Assembly (NCBI GenBank): GCA_029817715.1
Contig: JARUPY010000473.1
Span: 5,642,001-5,706,000, forward strand
Direction of reading: 5' to 3'
Source: Melastoma dodecandrum
Lineage: Eukaryota; Streptophyta; Magnoliopsida; Myrtales; Melastomataceae
Length of the DNA stretch: 64,000 nucleotides
Part shown: positions 12,002 to 22,037 of the stretch, piece by piece
Position numbering within the stretch: the first letter of the stretch is position 1
Layout of the letters: the number at the start of each line of letters is the position of its first letter
The notes under the pieces: model-generated
Database searches by the model: none
Told to the model about the DNA's origin: nothing
The model's input: only the letters and a program-made list of their open reading frames with translations
Translations under genes and position numbers: made by a program

Positions 12002-14195
12002 ATGAACTACGACAAGCTCCGATTCCCGCCCCCGGAGGCCAATGACCCCCCTCGTGTTGCCTCCACCGCCCCCCAACGCGACCCGGGATGCTTCACCAAC
12101 CGGCGCCTCGTCACCCTCCTCCTCCTATCCGTCATCCTCGTCCTCGCGTCCGCAATCGGGGCAACCCTTCTCGTCTACATCCGCGCAAGGCCCTCAGGGC
12201 ACCCCTCTCCCATCAGGCCAACCCAGGCGATTTCCCGTACCTGCGAGAGGACGTTGTACCCGGCCCTCTGCATTAGTTCCCTCCTCGACTTCCCCGGGTC
12301 GACTACCGCCACGGAGCAGGACCTCGTCCACATCTCCTTCAACATGACCCTCCAGCACTTCTCCAAGGCGCTCTACCTGTCCTCAGCCATCTCCTACCTT
12401 GATATGGACCCTACGGCTAGGTTTGCCTATGAGGACTGCCTCGAGCTCCTCGACGACGCCGTTGATTCCCTCACGATATCCCTCGGCTCCCTCGAGGGCA
12501 GCGGCATGAGGGGGTCTAGGGGCGACGTCGTGACGTGGCTGAGCGCAGCAATGACGATGCACGACACGTGCATGGAAGGGTTCGAGTCGGTTGGGGGCAG
12601 CGACGTCAAGCGCCAGGTCGAGGATAGGGTGAAGGATTTGGGGGAGCTGGTGAGCAACTGCCTAGCTATATACGTGGGCAGCGACACCGGCGACAACGGG
12701 GACTTCTCTGGCGTGCCGATTGAGAACAGGAGGAGGCTAATGGGGGCAGGGGATCATGCCAACGATGCGGCATTTCCAGAGTGGCTGGGGGAGGAGGAAA
12801 GGAAATTACTCGAGACTCCAGCAGCCGTGGTGCAGGCGGACATGGTGGTGTCTAAGGATGGGAGCAACGGCACGTTTAAGACAATAACGGAGGCGATTAA
12901 GAAGGCGCCAGAGCACAGCAGCCGTCGGATCATCATCTACGTCAAAGCTGGGAGGTAAAGAGAATAACTGGGAAAGAGAGAGCTTTTCTGCCTTTAGGGA
13001 GTTCGTATTCCTTTCACTTTTAGAACAAAGTGGCTTGAGATTCCCAACACGATCGTCCCACAAGGAATCAAACAAATGGACAAACATCAATATAACAACC
13101 GAAGGTTTAAGTTGTGTTCTTCCCTTGCAGGTACGAGGAGAACAATCTGAAGGTGGGGAGGAAGAAGACCAATCTCATGTTCATCGGTGACGGGAAGGGC
13201 AAAACCGTCATCACCGGTGGGAAGAGCGTCTCCGACAAGATTACGACGTTTCGAACGGCTTCCTTTGGTAAATTCTATCCTTTAGTTAATCACTTGGTTT
13301 GTTTATGTTTCACGGGTTGGGCGTAATGACGTTTTAGTCTAATAATACAAGGAGGAAGATGATGACGCTTCAGAAAAAGTTAGTTTGCTCTGTTTCTAAA
13401 GATGCCATCATGTAAAGATGAGATCATGACATTTAGTTAAGCGGTTGCTGTCTGAGCCTGACTTTTTTTTTATGTAAAATGATTAAAATAAATGAAGCTG
13501 CTAGCGGAGCCGGGTTCATAGCGAGGGACATGACGTTCGAGAACTATGCCGGCCCGGAGAAGCACCAGGCTGTGGCTTTACGTGTAGGAGCCGACCATGG
13601 AGTCGTCTACAGGTGCAATATATTGGGTTACCAGGACACGCTCTATGTCCATTCTAACCGGCAGTTCTACCGCGAGTGCGACATCTACGGGACCGTCGAC
13701 TTCATCTTCGGGAACGCTGCCGTGGTGATTCAGAACTCTAGCATCTATGCTCGGAGGCCCTTGGATAACCAGAAGAACACCATCACCGCCCAGAACAGGA
13801 AGGACCCGAATCAGAACACGGGAATATCGATCCACGCCAGCCGGCTAGTCACCACGTCAGATCTCGAGCCGTTGAAGGGGAGCATATCCACGTACCTCGG
13901 TCGTCCGTGGAAGTTGTACTCCCGTGTCGTGTACCTATTATCCTACATGGGAGATCAGATCAATCCTTCCGGTTGGCTCGAGTGGAACGGAACGTTTGCT
14001 CTGGACACATTATACTATGGGGAATACATGAACTACGGGCCAGGAGCGGCCGTCGGGCATCGGGTGAAGTGGCCAGGTTATCGTGTAATCACCTCCGCAG
14101 AGGAAGCGAGCAGGTTTACAGTTGCTCAATTCATATTCGGATCCTCGTGGTTGCCATCCACAGGGGTGGCATTCTTGGCCGGACTGTCAACTTAA
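12002..14195 (+). CDS. Pectinesterase with N-terminal inhibitor domain (PMEI-PME, type PME34/PME61)
   Basis: Three exons, 12002..12954, 13131..13267 and 13498..14195, give 595 residues, with GT-AG introns. The protein removes methyl esters from cell-wall homogalacturonan. A membrane anchor at about residues 36-58 comes first, then the PMEI domain (about 75-225), then the PME domain. Catalytic residues are all present: Q387 (QAVAL), Q409 and D410 (GYQDTLY), D431 (DFIFG), and R499 and W501 (LGRPW). Two basic processing motifs lie between the domains, RRRLM at 243-247 and RKLL at 267-270; in this family such motifs are cut by a Golgi subtilase to free the active PME. The end, SSWLPSTGVAFLAGLST, is typical of the PME34/61 subgroup. 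The gene converges on the peptidase gene at 15004-18048. An active enzyme is expected. Confidence 0.95.
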
Positions 14196-14317
14196 CTCGG
14201 CAAACCCACCAACAGACAGGTGACCGAGATCGTTCACCCAAGCATCACCCAGATTGGAATACTAAGGACACGATCATAGGTTTGGTCTCTTAACTGTATT
14301 TTTACATTGTACACTCG

Positions 14318-14323
14318 AATAAA
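14318..14323 (+). terminator. Poly(A) signal of the pectinesterase gene
   Basis: A canonical AATAAA lies 123 bp after the stop codon, at a usual distance for a plant 3' UTR. Confidence 0.6.
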
Positions 14324-14475
14324 GTCTTTTTTGTCCCACAAGAAAGATGATAAACATGTATTCATATTGTTCTTCTTCAGTTGTAAGAAGTGCAGAAACG
14401 TAAACATGACCTGATGTAAACGTATAGCGGATCTGTAATAGCAGCAGTAGTAATTTGCAGCACTAACCTGGTGTG

Positions 14476-14497
14476 CCCCCCCCCCCCCCCCCCCCCA
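14476..14497. repeat. 22-nt homopolymeric C run
   Basis: Twenty-two consecutive C lie between the two convergent genes, just beyond the pectinesterase poly(A) signal. The length may be unreliable. Confidence 0.9.
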
Positions 14498-14713
14498 TTG
14501 AATTCACCCATAACTCCGTGGATCTCAACTGTACGCAGTAAGCACAACTACCCAACCCCATTACCAAAAATCTCCAGCAGACTGTAACTCGGAGCAGATC
14601 TAGATTGAATTCTTACAACGAGCACAACCACGTATTTGTTACTTTGAAACACAGGAAAACAGGGAAATACCAATAAACAGAAATGAACAATCCTTTAATT
14701 GAATGCACCCTTC

Positions 14714-14719
14714 TTTATT
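14714..14719 (-). terminator. Poly(A) signal of the dipeptidyl peptidase gene
   Basis: TTTATT on the + strand is AATAAA on the minus strand. It lies about 285 bp beyond the stop codon at 15004 and fits the 3' end of that gene. Confidence 0.5.
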
Positions 14720-15003
14720 GTAAGGCTTGGTAAGGTAGGAAAAGGAAAACATAATAGTACAGCGTTTGCCATAATGTCACTTCCAACAGCAGGTTTCGCA
14801 GCCGAACTCTCCTGCTAACACGTTGTAATGCTTGGTTCCGATTATTGCATTAAGAATCATGGGGATCAATCCAAATCAGGCTGGATGATCGAGGTCTCTC
14901 TGCCACAGCTCGAATGCTGTTGGAAGAATGACCATGGGGGTAATGCAGCGTGTCTGGTGCGGCGACTTGGGTGGAAGGTAACCGATACAGAGTGATGAAG
15001 ACT

Positions 15004-18000
15004 TCACAAGTTCCTCTCGATGAACTCCCAGATCCTCTCTTCCATATAAATACGGTCCCTTAGCCGCCTCGGCATGTGCCTTTCATCCGGGAAGATCAAC
15101 AGCTCGTAACGCTTTCCCTTGGACACAAGCTCGTTAATTAGCCTTGCCGTGTGCCTGAAGTGGACATTCTCATCGATCATGCCATGAACGAGGAGTAGCT
15201 TCCCTGTCAACTGGTCTACATAAGGCATGATGGAGCTGGATTCGTAGGCTTCGTCGCTAACAGCCGGATGCCCCATGTACTTTTCTGTGTAAAACGTGTC
15301 ATATCCATCCCAGGCAGTCACTGGCGCTCCAGAAACTGCACAGCAGAACATGTCTGGACGTCTCATTAAGGCCATTGCAGATAAATATCCTCCATAGCTC
15401 CAACCGTACAATCCAAGATGGCGAGCTTGAGCCAGCCCTTCCTTAATGAGCCACTCAGCTCCAGCCACTTGATCTTCTACGTCTATGTGACCAAACCTTT
15501 GTTTAAGAGCGCCTTCAAATCTCAATCCCCGACGAGTGCCTCCTCTGTTGTCTAACTGCAATACCAGTCAATCAAAAACAGTCAACAGCTAGTCATCCAA
15601 CGAACCATACAAATATAGAAAAGCATTTCAGTTACAGATAGACTACCTTCCAGACTAGGATGCCTTTGCTCCTCAAGTACTGTGCCTTCATGTCAACTGT
15701 GTTGGTCCATGAATCACACACAAGCTGGACACCAGGGCCGCCATAGACCGAAATCAACGTCTTGTATGGGGGAGGCCCGAATTTTTCTCTGTCCGGCCGG
15801 TACAGCGCCCCGTACAACATGGTTCCATCATTCCCCTGAATGTGCATCAATTCTGGAGGCTGCAATTGCAGCTTTTTTAATCTTGGTATCGTGAATGGCG
15901 GCTCATACAAAGAAACAATGGGGCTTCCGTCATGCAAGGAGCAAAGAGAAATTCTAGGAGGAGAAGTGAGTGAATCATAGATGTCAACAAAGGTTCGCAG
16001 ATGATGATCGAGCACAACTACATGTTTTCCCTTTCCTTGGGTTAATCTCTTTGGAGCTGGTAAAGGACTATTCCGGTCAAGTATGAGTCTCGTAGAATAG
16101 AGGTGATGTTCTAATGGCCCATCTACAGTCCCAGTGAAATATACAATTCCTGCAGCTTCGCTGATACCAGTGATTTGTTCAACCATCCACTCGCCTTCTG
16201 TAATAGGACCGAGGCAAGTTCCATTTGCATCCTGCAAATACAGGTGCCTGAAACCTGTTCTTTCACTCGCCCAAATAAATCCCCCAGAGGAATTTGCTGA
16301 ACCTTTATCTAAAGGAGTGAAGCAGTCGTGCAAGTTAATCCACGGCTCCTGTTCTTCCACCAATATAACCTGCTTTTGACCACTACTGATGTCAAACTTG
16401 ATTACCTTCAACTTTGTGTGTGACCTGTTCAAGACTTGAGCTATGATGGCATTTTCATGCATCCAATTAACTCTAGCCAAATACTCATCTTCACTGTCTA
16501 CTCGATCATCACCGCCACATTCCAGATCCATCCAAGAAATAGGACCGCCGCAGGAAGAAACAACTCCGAGACGGACTTTTACATTCCTGGCTCCAGCAAA
16601 AGGGTAGGCATGGTCCTCCTGTGCCTCCGGACCAACCAATCGTTTCCCTTGATGCATTATCCTAAAGAGGGGTACCCCAGAAGAATCGACTTGGGTAAAT
16701 GCGATGAACTGACTATCTAGAGACCACCAGTACCCATTCTTTCTATCCATCTCTTCCTGGAAAACGAAGATATTTTCAGGGTAAAGTAAAACAGCAGCTA
16801 AAAGATCAAAAGAAGCACATATTCCGGAAGGTGGTGATGAACGAACATAACGGATGGAATTTTACCTGAGCTATGTATTCAGCAAGTCCATTGGTCTGAA
16901 AAAGAATATGAAAAAAAAGAAATATGATGTAAGGATATATAAAGCAAACTCCACCTGTTGTAGAAGATTTGAGCCTTTAAGAAGATAAATGCAGAGAAAG
17001 AGAGAGAATTTGTATAGGACTCGTAAATATAACTGGAAAAAAAGTGGATTGATGAGCACTACAGTCAGTCTATTCCATCGTCTTAAGTGAACCGACTAAC
17101 CGACTCGATATTTTCATATATCCTAAAAGTTTTAGTATCAACAATGTCAAAGCCTTACCACAACACCGTCCTTGGCATCAAATGTTAATTGAACCTCCTC
17201 ATTAGTCAAGAGATTTAGAACGTGCAGCTCACTGTCACGGATGAAAGAGATCATAGTTCCATCTGGAGAAATATGTGGATCGATAACTGGCGAAGATGGT
17301 ATGCTCGACAACCTGAGTTCTGGATCTGAAGAAGAAAGATCTTGCACATAAACCTGGGAGTAGTAAGATAAAAACGGTCAAGACGAATCTATCCAGATCA
17401 GATTGAAATGGTGTTGATGGAATCTAATCCGAAAAATGAAAAAGCGGCCAAACACACGAGAAAGTGTAGGACTCATTAAATGTGAAACGTGCATGAGCAT
17501 TTACACAATGTGAAGAATGGTAAGCCAAATGCTGCATAACTTCAAAGTTTTAATGATCATGGCTGAAATAGTATTCTATTCAAAGTAGTTTCAAGAGGCC
17601 AAGAACAAACCCCAGCAGGCAAAGGAACCATGATCTTCTTCTTCTTTGGGCTTGTCTTAATCCATTCATATCGAGTCACTCCCAATCCACGCTCCCTCAG
17701 CCTCTCCCTTCTCAACTTCTCTTCCGGAGATATGTTGTTCTCGTCAAGTCCCCCATCAAGGGGGCTGAAACACAGATTTTGCTGGCCGTTCTTGGGATCA
17801 AATGAGTACACTTTTCTATACAAAGTTTGGTCTGGACTAAACAAATAAGTGATCAAACTATCATCTGGGCTAAAACCAATTGACGTTGGTGCGACATATC
17901 CAGGCAATGGGTGTTGTACGATTTCTTCCACGGGAAATAAAATGCAATCGTCGATGGGTTGCGCAGCTGCATCATCAGTCAGAGGCATCTTGAGTGTAGA

Positions 18001-18048
18001 ACCCGATGTCTTCAATTTCTTCTTCGTCGACTCATCAGCCGATCGCAT
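15004..18048 (-). CDS. Dipeptidyl peptidase 8/9-like prolyl oligopeptidase (S9B)
   Basis: Five exons, 18048..17611, 17353..17159, 16895..16866, 16756..15647 and 15555..15004, give 774 residues. All junctions are phase 0. An N-terminal beta-propeller (DPPIV_N) precedes an alpha/beta-hydrolase domain. The triad is visible: S644 in GWSYGG, D719 in HGMIDENVH and H751 in DERH. The glutamate pair E222-E223, followed by MDRKNGYWW, matches the DPP4/8/9 pair that holds the substrate N-terminus. It should therefore release X-Pro or X-Ala dipeptides from peptides. No signal peptide or membrane segment is seen, so a soluble intracellular enzyme like animal DPP8/9 is likely. Exon 3 is only 30 nt. The start is the first in-frame ATG; a GTG just upstream was ignored. 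Confidence 0.93.
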
Positions 18049-19116
18049 CACAAGCGAAATGCCGCCGTTGGCTGAAATAGCCCCATAACAGACAGATTAC
18101 AAACTCTCGGTCAGTCATAACTTCAAACAGAAGAAAATACTGACTTTCTATCAGAGTCAATGAATATTTTTGGCTAAATCACATCTGGCTGAACCAAAGT
18201 GCAGACAAAGCTGCGCCACAATCACCTGTTAAAATCCACCACCGACAGAACCTCCCATCACAATCTCAAACAAAGCAATCGGATCCGACCCCATATCATC
18301 GAACTGCATCAAAAACAAACACCAACCCACTTTTCATCAAAAGTCAAAAGGAAAACCCACATAACCGATCACGCAGATTCTCTCATCCCAAAACCCAGAA
18401 CAAAGCAAAGAACTTTAACCCCAGATGCCCGGGAATAAGGAATATGCCAGTAAAGGGAGGGGGAGGGGCAAATCATTCCCACCGAAAAAAGCAGAACATC
18501 CCACGAATGGAAAAAGAAAAAGAAAGATCAAACAAGAGGGAAATAAAGATGTGAGAAATTACTTCGGGTGGGGGGAGGCTGACAAAATCTGCAGGGAATT
18601 CGATTGGGGAGGGAGGAGATCTGGGATTTGTTGTTTCTCTTTGCAGGCTTAAAATCTCGTAGTTAATTGGGGGGATTGAATTAGGTAGAGGATGACATGT
18701 GCTAGTAGCAGCTTTGGAATTGAAATTTTACTGGATTTCCTTCTTCCTTCCCACCCCTCTGCCTCAACATCCGTACTATTCCTAGGAGAGGAACAAACAT
18801 CGTTCGTCAGGCCCTGTCGGGAGAGAAAGAGAGTGGATAAGGATGAAATGGCAATGTCTTCTGGGGTCGGCATATCCATCTCATCAAAATCTACGCACAC
18901 CACCCGCTACTAAACAAAGCATGATGGCGAGAACATTCCTCGTCTATTATCACGGGGAATCGATGCTGGGATTACACGTGTCGGACAATGGCAGAGATGT
19001 CGCGAAAGGGAAACTATTCCACTCGTCTGTCTACTCCTCTTTCCCTAAATGGACCGGAAGTTATGCCACAAACCATCCTCCTCTTTCTCGTCCAATTTCC
19101 TGAATCCCCAAAAAAT
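18049..19116. other. 5' region of the dipeptidyl peptidase gene and spacer
   Basis: No separate gene is seen. 18060-18660 probably holds the 5' UTR and promoter of the minus-strand peptidase gene; a 5' UTR intron is possible but unproven. Short frames at 18649-18913 occur on both strands and match nothing known to me. Confidence 0.5.
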
Positions 19117-19690
19117 AATATGTAATTTATGGCCTCAACTTTGAGCCAACTTTCTATTTTGTCATTAACTTTATTATATAATTTTGTCACCAACTTTTGT
19201 TTTTATTTTGATTTTGGCCAATCATGAATTTCTTCTAACGAAAGCCAAACAAGGCCTTAACAGACAATTTTCATTTATCGACTAAAAAGAAAAAAAAATT
19301 TAAAAAATAGGAAATAATATTGAAACCTTTCATTTGTTTTTTTATTATAAAATTTTGATGAACAAATCAAGTGAATTGGAAGCTGAAGTTAACGATAGTT
19401 ACTGATGTTGTCAAAAAATATGAAAAATCGATGAATGTTGGATGATGTTCTATTAGGGGGCAACTATTACGGATAAAGTGGATTATGATACGAATGAATG
19501 AGATGTCGAAACTCCACTATTATAGGACACATGTTAGACTATATTAAGGCCTTGTTTGGCTTTCGCAATAAGAAATTCATGATTGGCCAAAATCAAAATA
19601 AAAACAAAAGTTGGTGACAAAATTATATAACAAACTTAGTTAATGACAAAATAGAAAGTTGGCTCAAAGTTAAGGCCATAATCGTATATT
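19117..19690. mobile_element. Foldback-type MITE with inverted repeats of about 140 bp
   Basis: The left arm (about 19121-19260, starting near TTTATGGCCTCAACTTTGAG) reappears in reverse complement at about 19544-19688. Matching landmarks in both arms are GTTGGCTCAAAG, AAAAGTTGGTGACAAAATTA, TCATGATTGGCC and AAGGCCTTGTTTGGCTTTCG. Mismatches are few. The spacer is about 280 bp, AT-rich and non-coding. Long arms with no coding capacity point to a nonautonomous foldback or Mutator-like MITE. No clear target duplication was found, so the superfamily is open. Confidence 0.8.
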
Positions 19691-19739
19691 TTGCCAAAAT
19701 ACTACGGCTAAGGCTATAAAAGGTAACTCTTGCGCAGAT

Positions 19740-20590
19740 ACGCTACTTTTGCTCGTAAAATATGAAAGAATACGCATTATTACGAAACAATAACTGTGAG
19801 GTACGTATTGGACCTCGTACTACATTCCCGTTTGGTTCATATTGGGTCTTGTAAAATTTTACGAAATTCTCGTAAAATCTTATGAGATTTACAAGCCTAT
19901 TCATAACATGCACTTCGTACTTTACGAAATAATATTGTTTCGTATTGAGCCTCGTACTGCTCTCCTATTTGGTTCATATTAGACATCGTAAAATTTTACG
20001 AAGTGATACTTTGAGATTTCGTAGTTTACGAAGTGAGTTTGTAAAATTTTACTAAGTTAACTGTGAGATTCGTACTTTACGAAGTGAGCTCGAAAAATTT
20101 TACGGGTTTTACAAAACCAATCGGCCTATTACGAATTCGTTTCGTAAAATTTTACGAAATCACGACCAATAGTTCGTTACGAAATTAGATCATGACTTCG
20201 TAAAATTTTACTAAACGAATTCTTAATGGACCGATTGGGTTCGTAAAGCCCGTAAGATTTACGAACCCGCTTTGTAAAGTACGAAATATCACGGTACAGT
20301 TCGTAAGATTTTACAAACAAACTTCGTAAAATATGAAATCTCAAGTTACCACTTAGTAATCAATACGAAAAATGCTTATTGTTTCGTGAAGTACAAAGTA
20401 CATGTCGTGAAAGGGTTCGTAAAACTAGTAAAATTTTACGAACTCACTTCGTAAAGTTTTTACGATACCACTTCGTAAAATTTTACGAGGCTCAATACAA
20501 ATCAAACGGGAGAGTAGTACGAACCCCACGATTACTATTTTGTAATAATTTATACTTTTGTTCGTAAAATATAAAACAATATATGTACAC
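19740..20590. repeat. Palindrome-rich repeat built on TTCGTAAAATTTTACGAA
   Basis: This block of about 850 bp carries many copies of the half-site TTCGTAAA/TTTACGAA, several joined as the full 18-bp palindrome or near variants (for example near 19855-19885, 19985-20005, 20150-20160 and 20470-20490). The outer parts are also inverted copies of each other: the left portion with CCCGTTTGGTTCATATTGGG near 19830 matches the reverse complement of the right portion near 20490-20515. A motif TACTTTTGYTCGTAAAATAT is present in direct orientation at both ends (about 19745 and 20553). It has no coding potential and resembles a satellite-like or foldback element. Confidence 0.7.
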
Positions 20591-20764
20591 TACGTTACTT
20601 GCACGTCATTTTAACCTTACTAAATAGACAAGACAATCCCCTTGCTAACTATTTCAAAGGAAAAAGGGAGTTACTTATTAAAATACAGTTATTTAAACAA
20701 AAAACGTTAACTATGATTTTAGTTTTCAAAATACCTAAAATACCGTTAACGTGTCTCTTTGGGA

Positions 20765-21640
20765 CCTGTCTGCCACTTATAGTCTTCCATCCTCCTAAAA
20801 GTCTCGATAGCTTGCTCAAACTTCCTTTCCCGACATAGCCATCAACTATTACGTTGAAACTCCCCAGATTAACAGTCAAGCGCTTGGGGAGCACATGCTC
20901 CTTCAGCAGCTCATCAAACAACTTCAAAGCATCATCGAACTTCCCATTGTTCTTCAATGCATCAAGCACCGAATTATTTGCGGCTGCGGCCATCTTCTTA
21001 TACTTAATGTCCTGGTAACACTGAATCGCCTCCTCCTCCATCCCCTTCAAAAAATACCCTTTCATCAACCCCACCGATCACCACACCATCAACAACTTCT
21101 CCTCCAACCTTCTCCTTCAACTCCTCATACGATTCAAAGACACCGTCAGGATTCCCATTCTTCGCACAGCCAGACATCAGGTAATGATAAATGACAGGAT
21201 CTGGCTTGAACCCTTTGGCGCCCATCTCCTCCTTCAGCTCAGTTGCCTTCTCGAACCTGCCATTATCAACCATGCCCTTGATCATAACCCGATACGTGGC
21301 CAGGGACGGGTAAATAGGAGCCTCATTGATGAATTGCTTGTAATGCTCCAGAGCAGTACCCGGCCTCCGACTGTCCATATATAGCTGGAACAACAGGCTG
21401 TAGTTGACGACATTCAGGGCGACGTTCGCCTGGGTGATGAAACAGTGGAGCGAGAGGAAGTTCGAGCACTGGCAATGGTGGAGGAGGGAGGCGAGGACAG
21501 AGTTCACGGTGAATATCGTCGGGCGGCAGTTGGAGTAGATGGAGTAGCGGGGGAGTAGAGCCGCCTCCGTGAGATCCGGCTGGGGCTCCTTCCTCGGGAG
21601 TTCGAGTTTACGGTTGTGGAGGCCTGGTAGTTCGCCCATG
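20765..21640 (-). pseudogene. Truncated, frameshifted copy of an EMB1796-like PPR gene
   Basis: Reading the minus strand from about 21640 gives a run recognisable from the Arabidopsis EMB1796-type PPR protein, with TEAALLPRYSIYSNCRPTIF, ALEHYKQFINEAP, ELKEEMGAKGFKPDPVIYHY and DGVFESYEELKEKVGGE. A frameshift near 21072 moves the match to another frame (LMKGYFLKGMEEEA, NSVLDALKNNGKFDDALKLF, VNLGSFNVIVDGY). A second frameshift near 20840 follows, after which similarity continues (RKFEQAIETFRRMEDYK) and then stops. The N-terminal targeting region and the C-terminal half of the usual protein are missing. The copy is broken and is unlikely to make a functional RNA-binding protein. Confidence 0.8.
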
Positions 21641-22037
21641 AGGGCTGGCACAGGTTCCGGGAGCTTCGGCGAGTTAGGACTCGTCTGTTTTGTGCCGGGT
21701 TGTGTGGGCATGACTAGGCCGTAATTGGGCCTTGGCCCAAAATGGCTTGCTTCACAACGGGCCATTATTGGGCCATCGACATACCTCAGACCCATAAAAC
21801 CCCGTGTAAGCAGACCTCAATGCCCGCCCCTCGGCAAACTTTTCAAGATATCTTAAACCAACTCGCTTGAATTCTCCGAACATGAACACCGGCGAGGTGC
21901 AATTAAGGCGGAGTTGTTACTATAAATGAGGACAACAAACCGATTGTTCCGCACAGTCGAATAAATATATAGCCATTGATATGTACATCAGATTACAAAT
22001 GAGCCGAGCTGAGAATCCACGTGCAGGCAGAAACGCT

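Noticed and set aside
12042..12936. Several alternative-frame open frames on both strands over the pectinesterase first exon
   Set aside because: Shadows of a GC-rich coding exon with few stops in other frames.
17557..18051. GTG start at 18051 for the dipeptidyl peptidase
   Set aside because: The first in-frame ATG follows directly at 18048; plant nuclear genes use ATG.
19740..20590. Palindromic array considered as a CRISPR array
   Set aside because: Nuclear plant DNA, no uniform spacers, and repeats inverted rather than direct.
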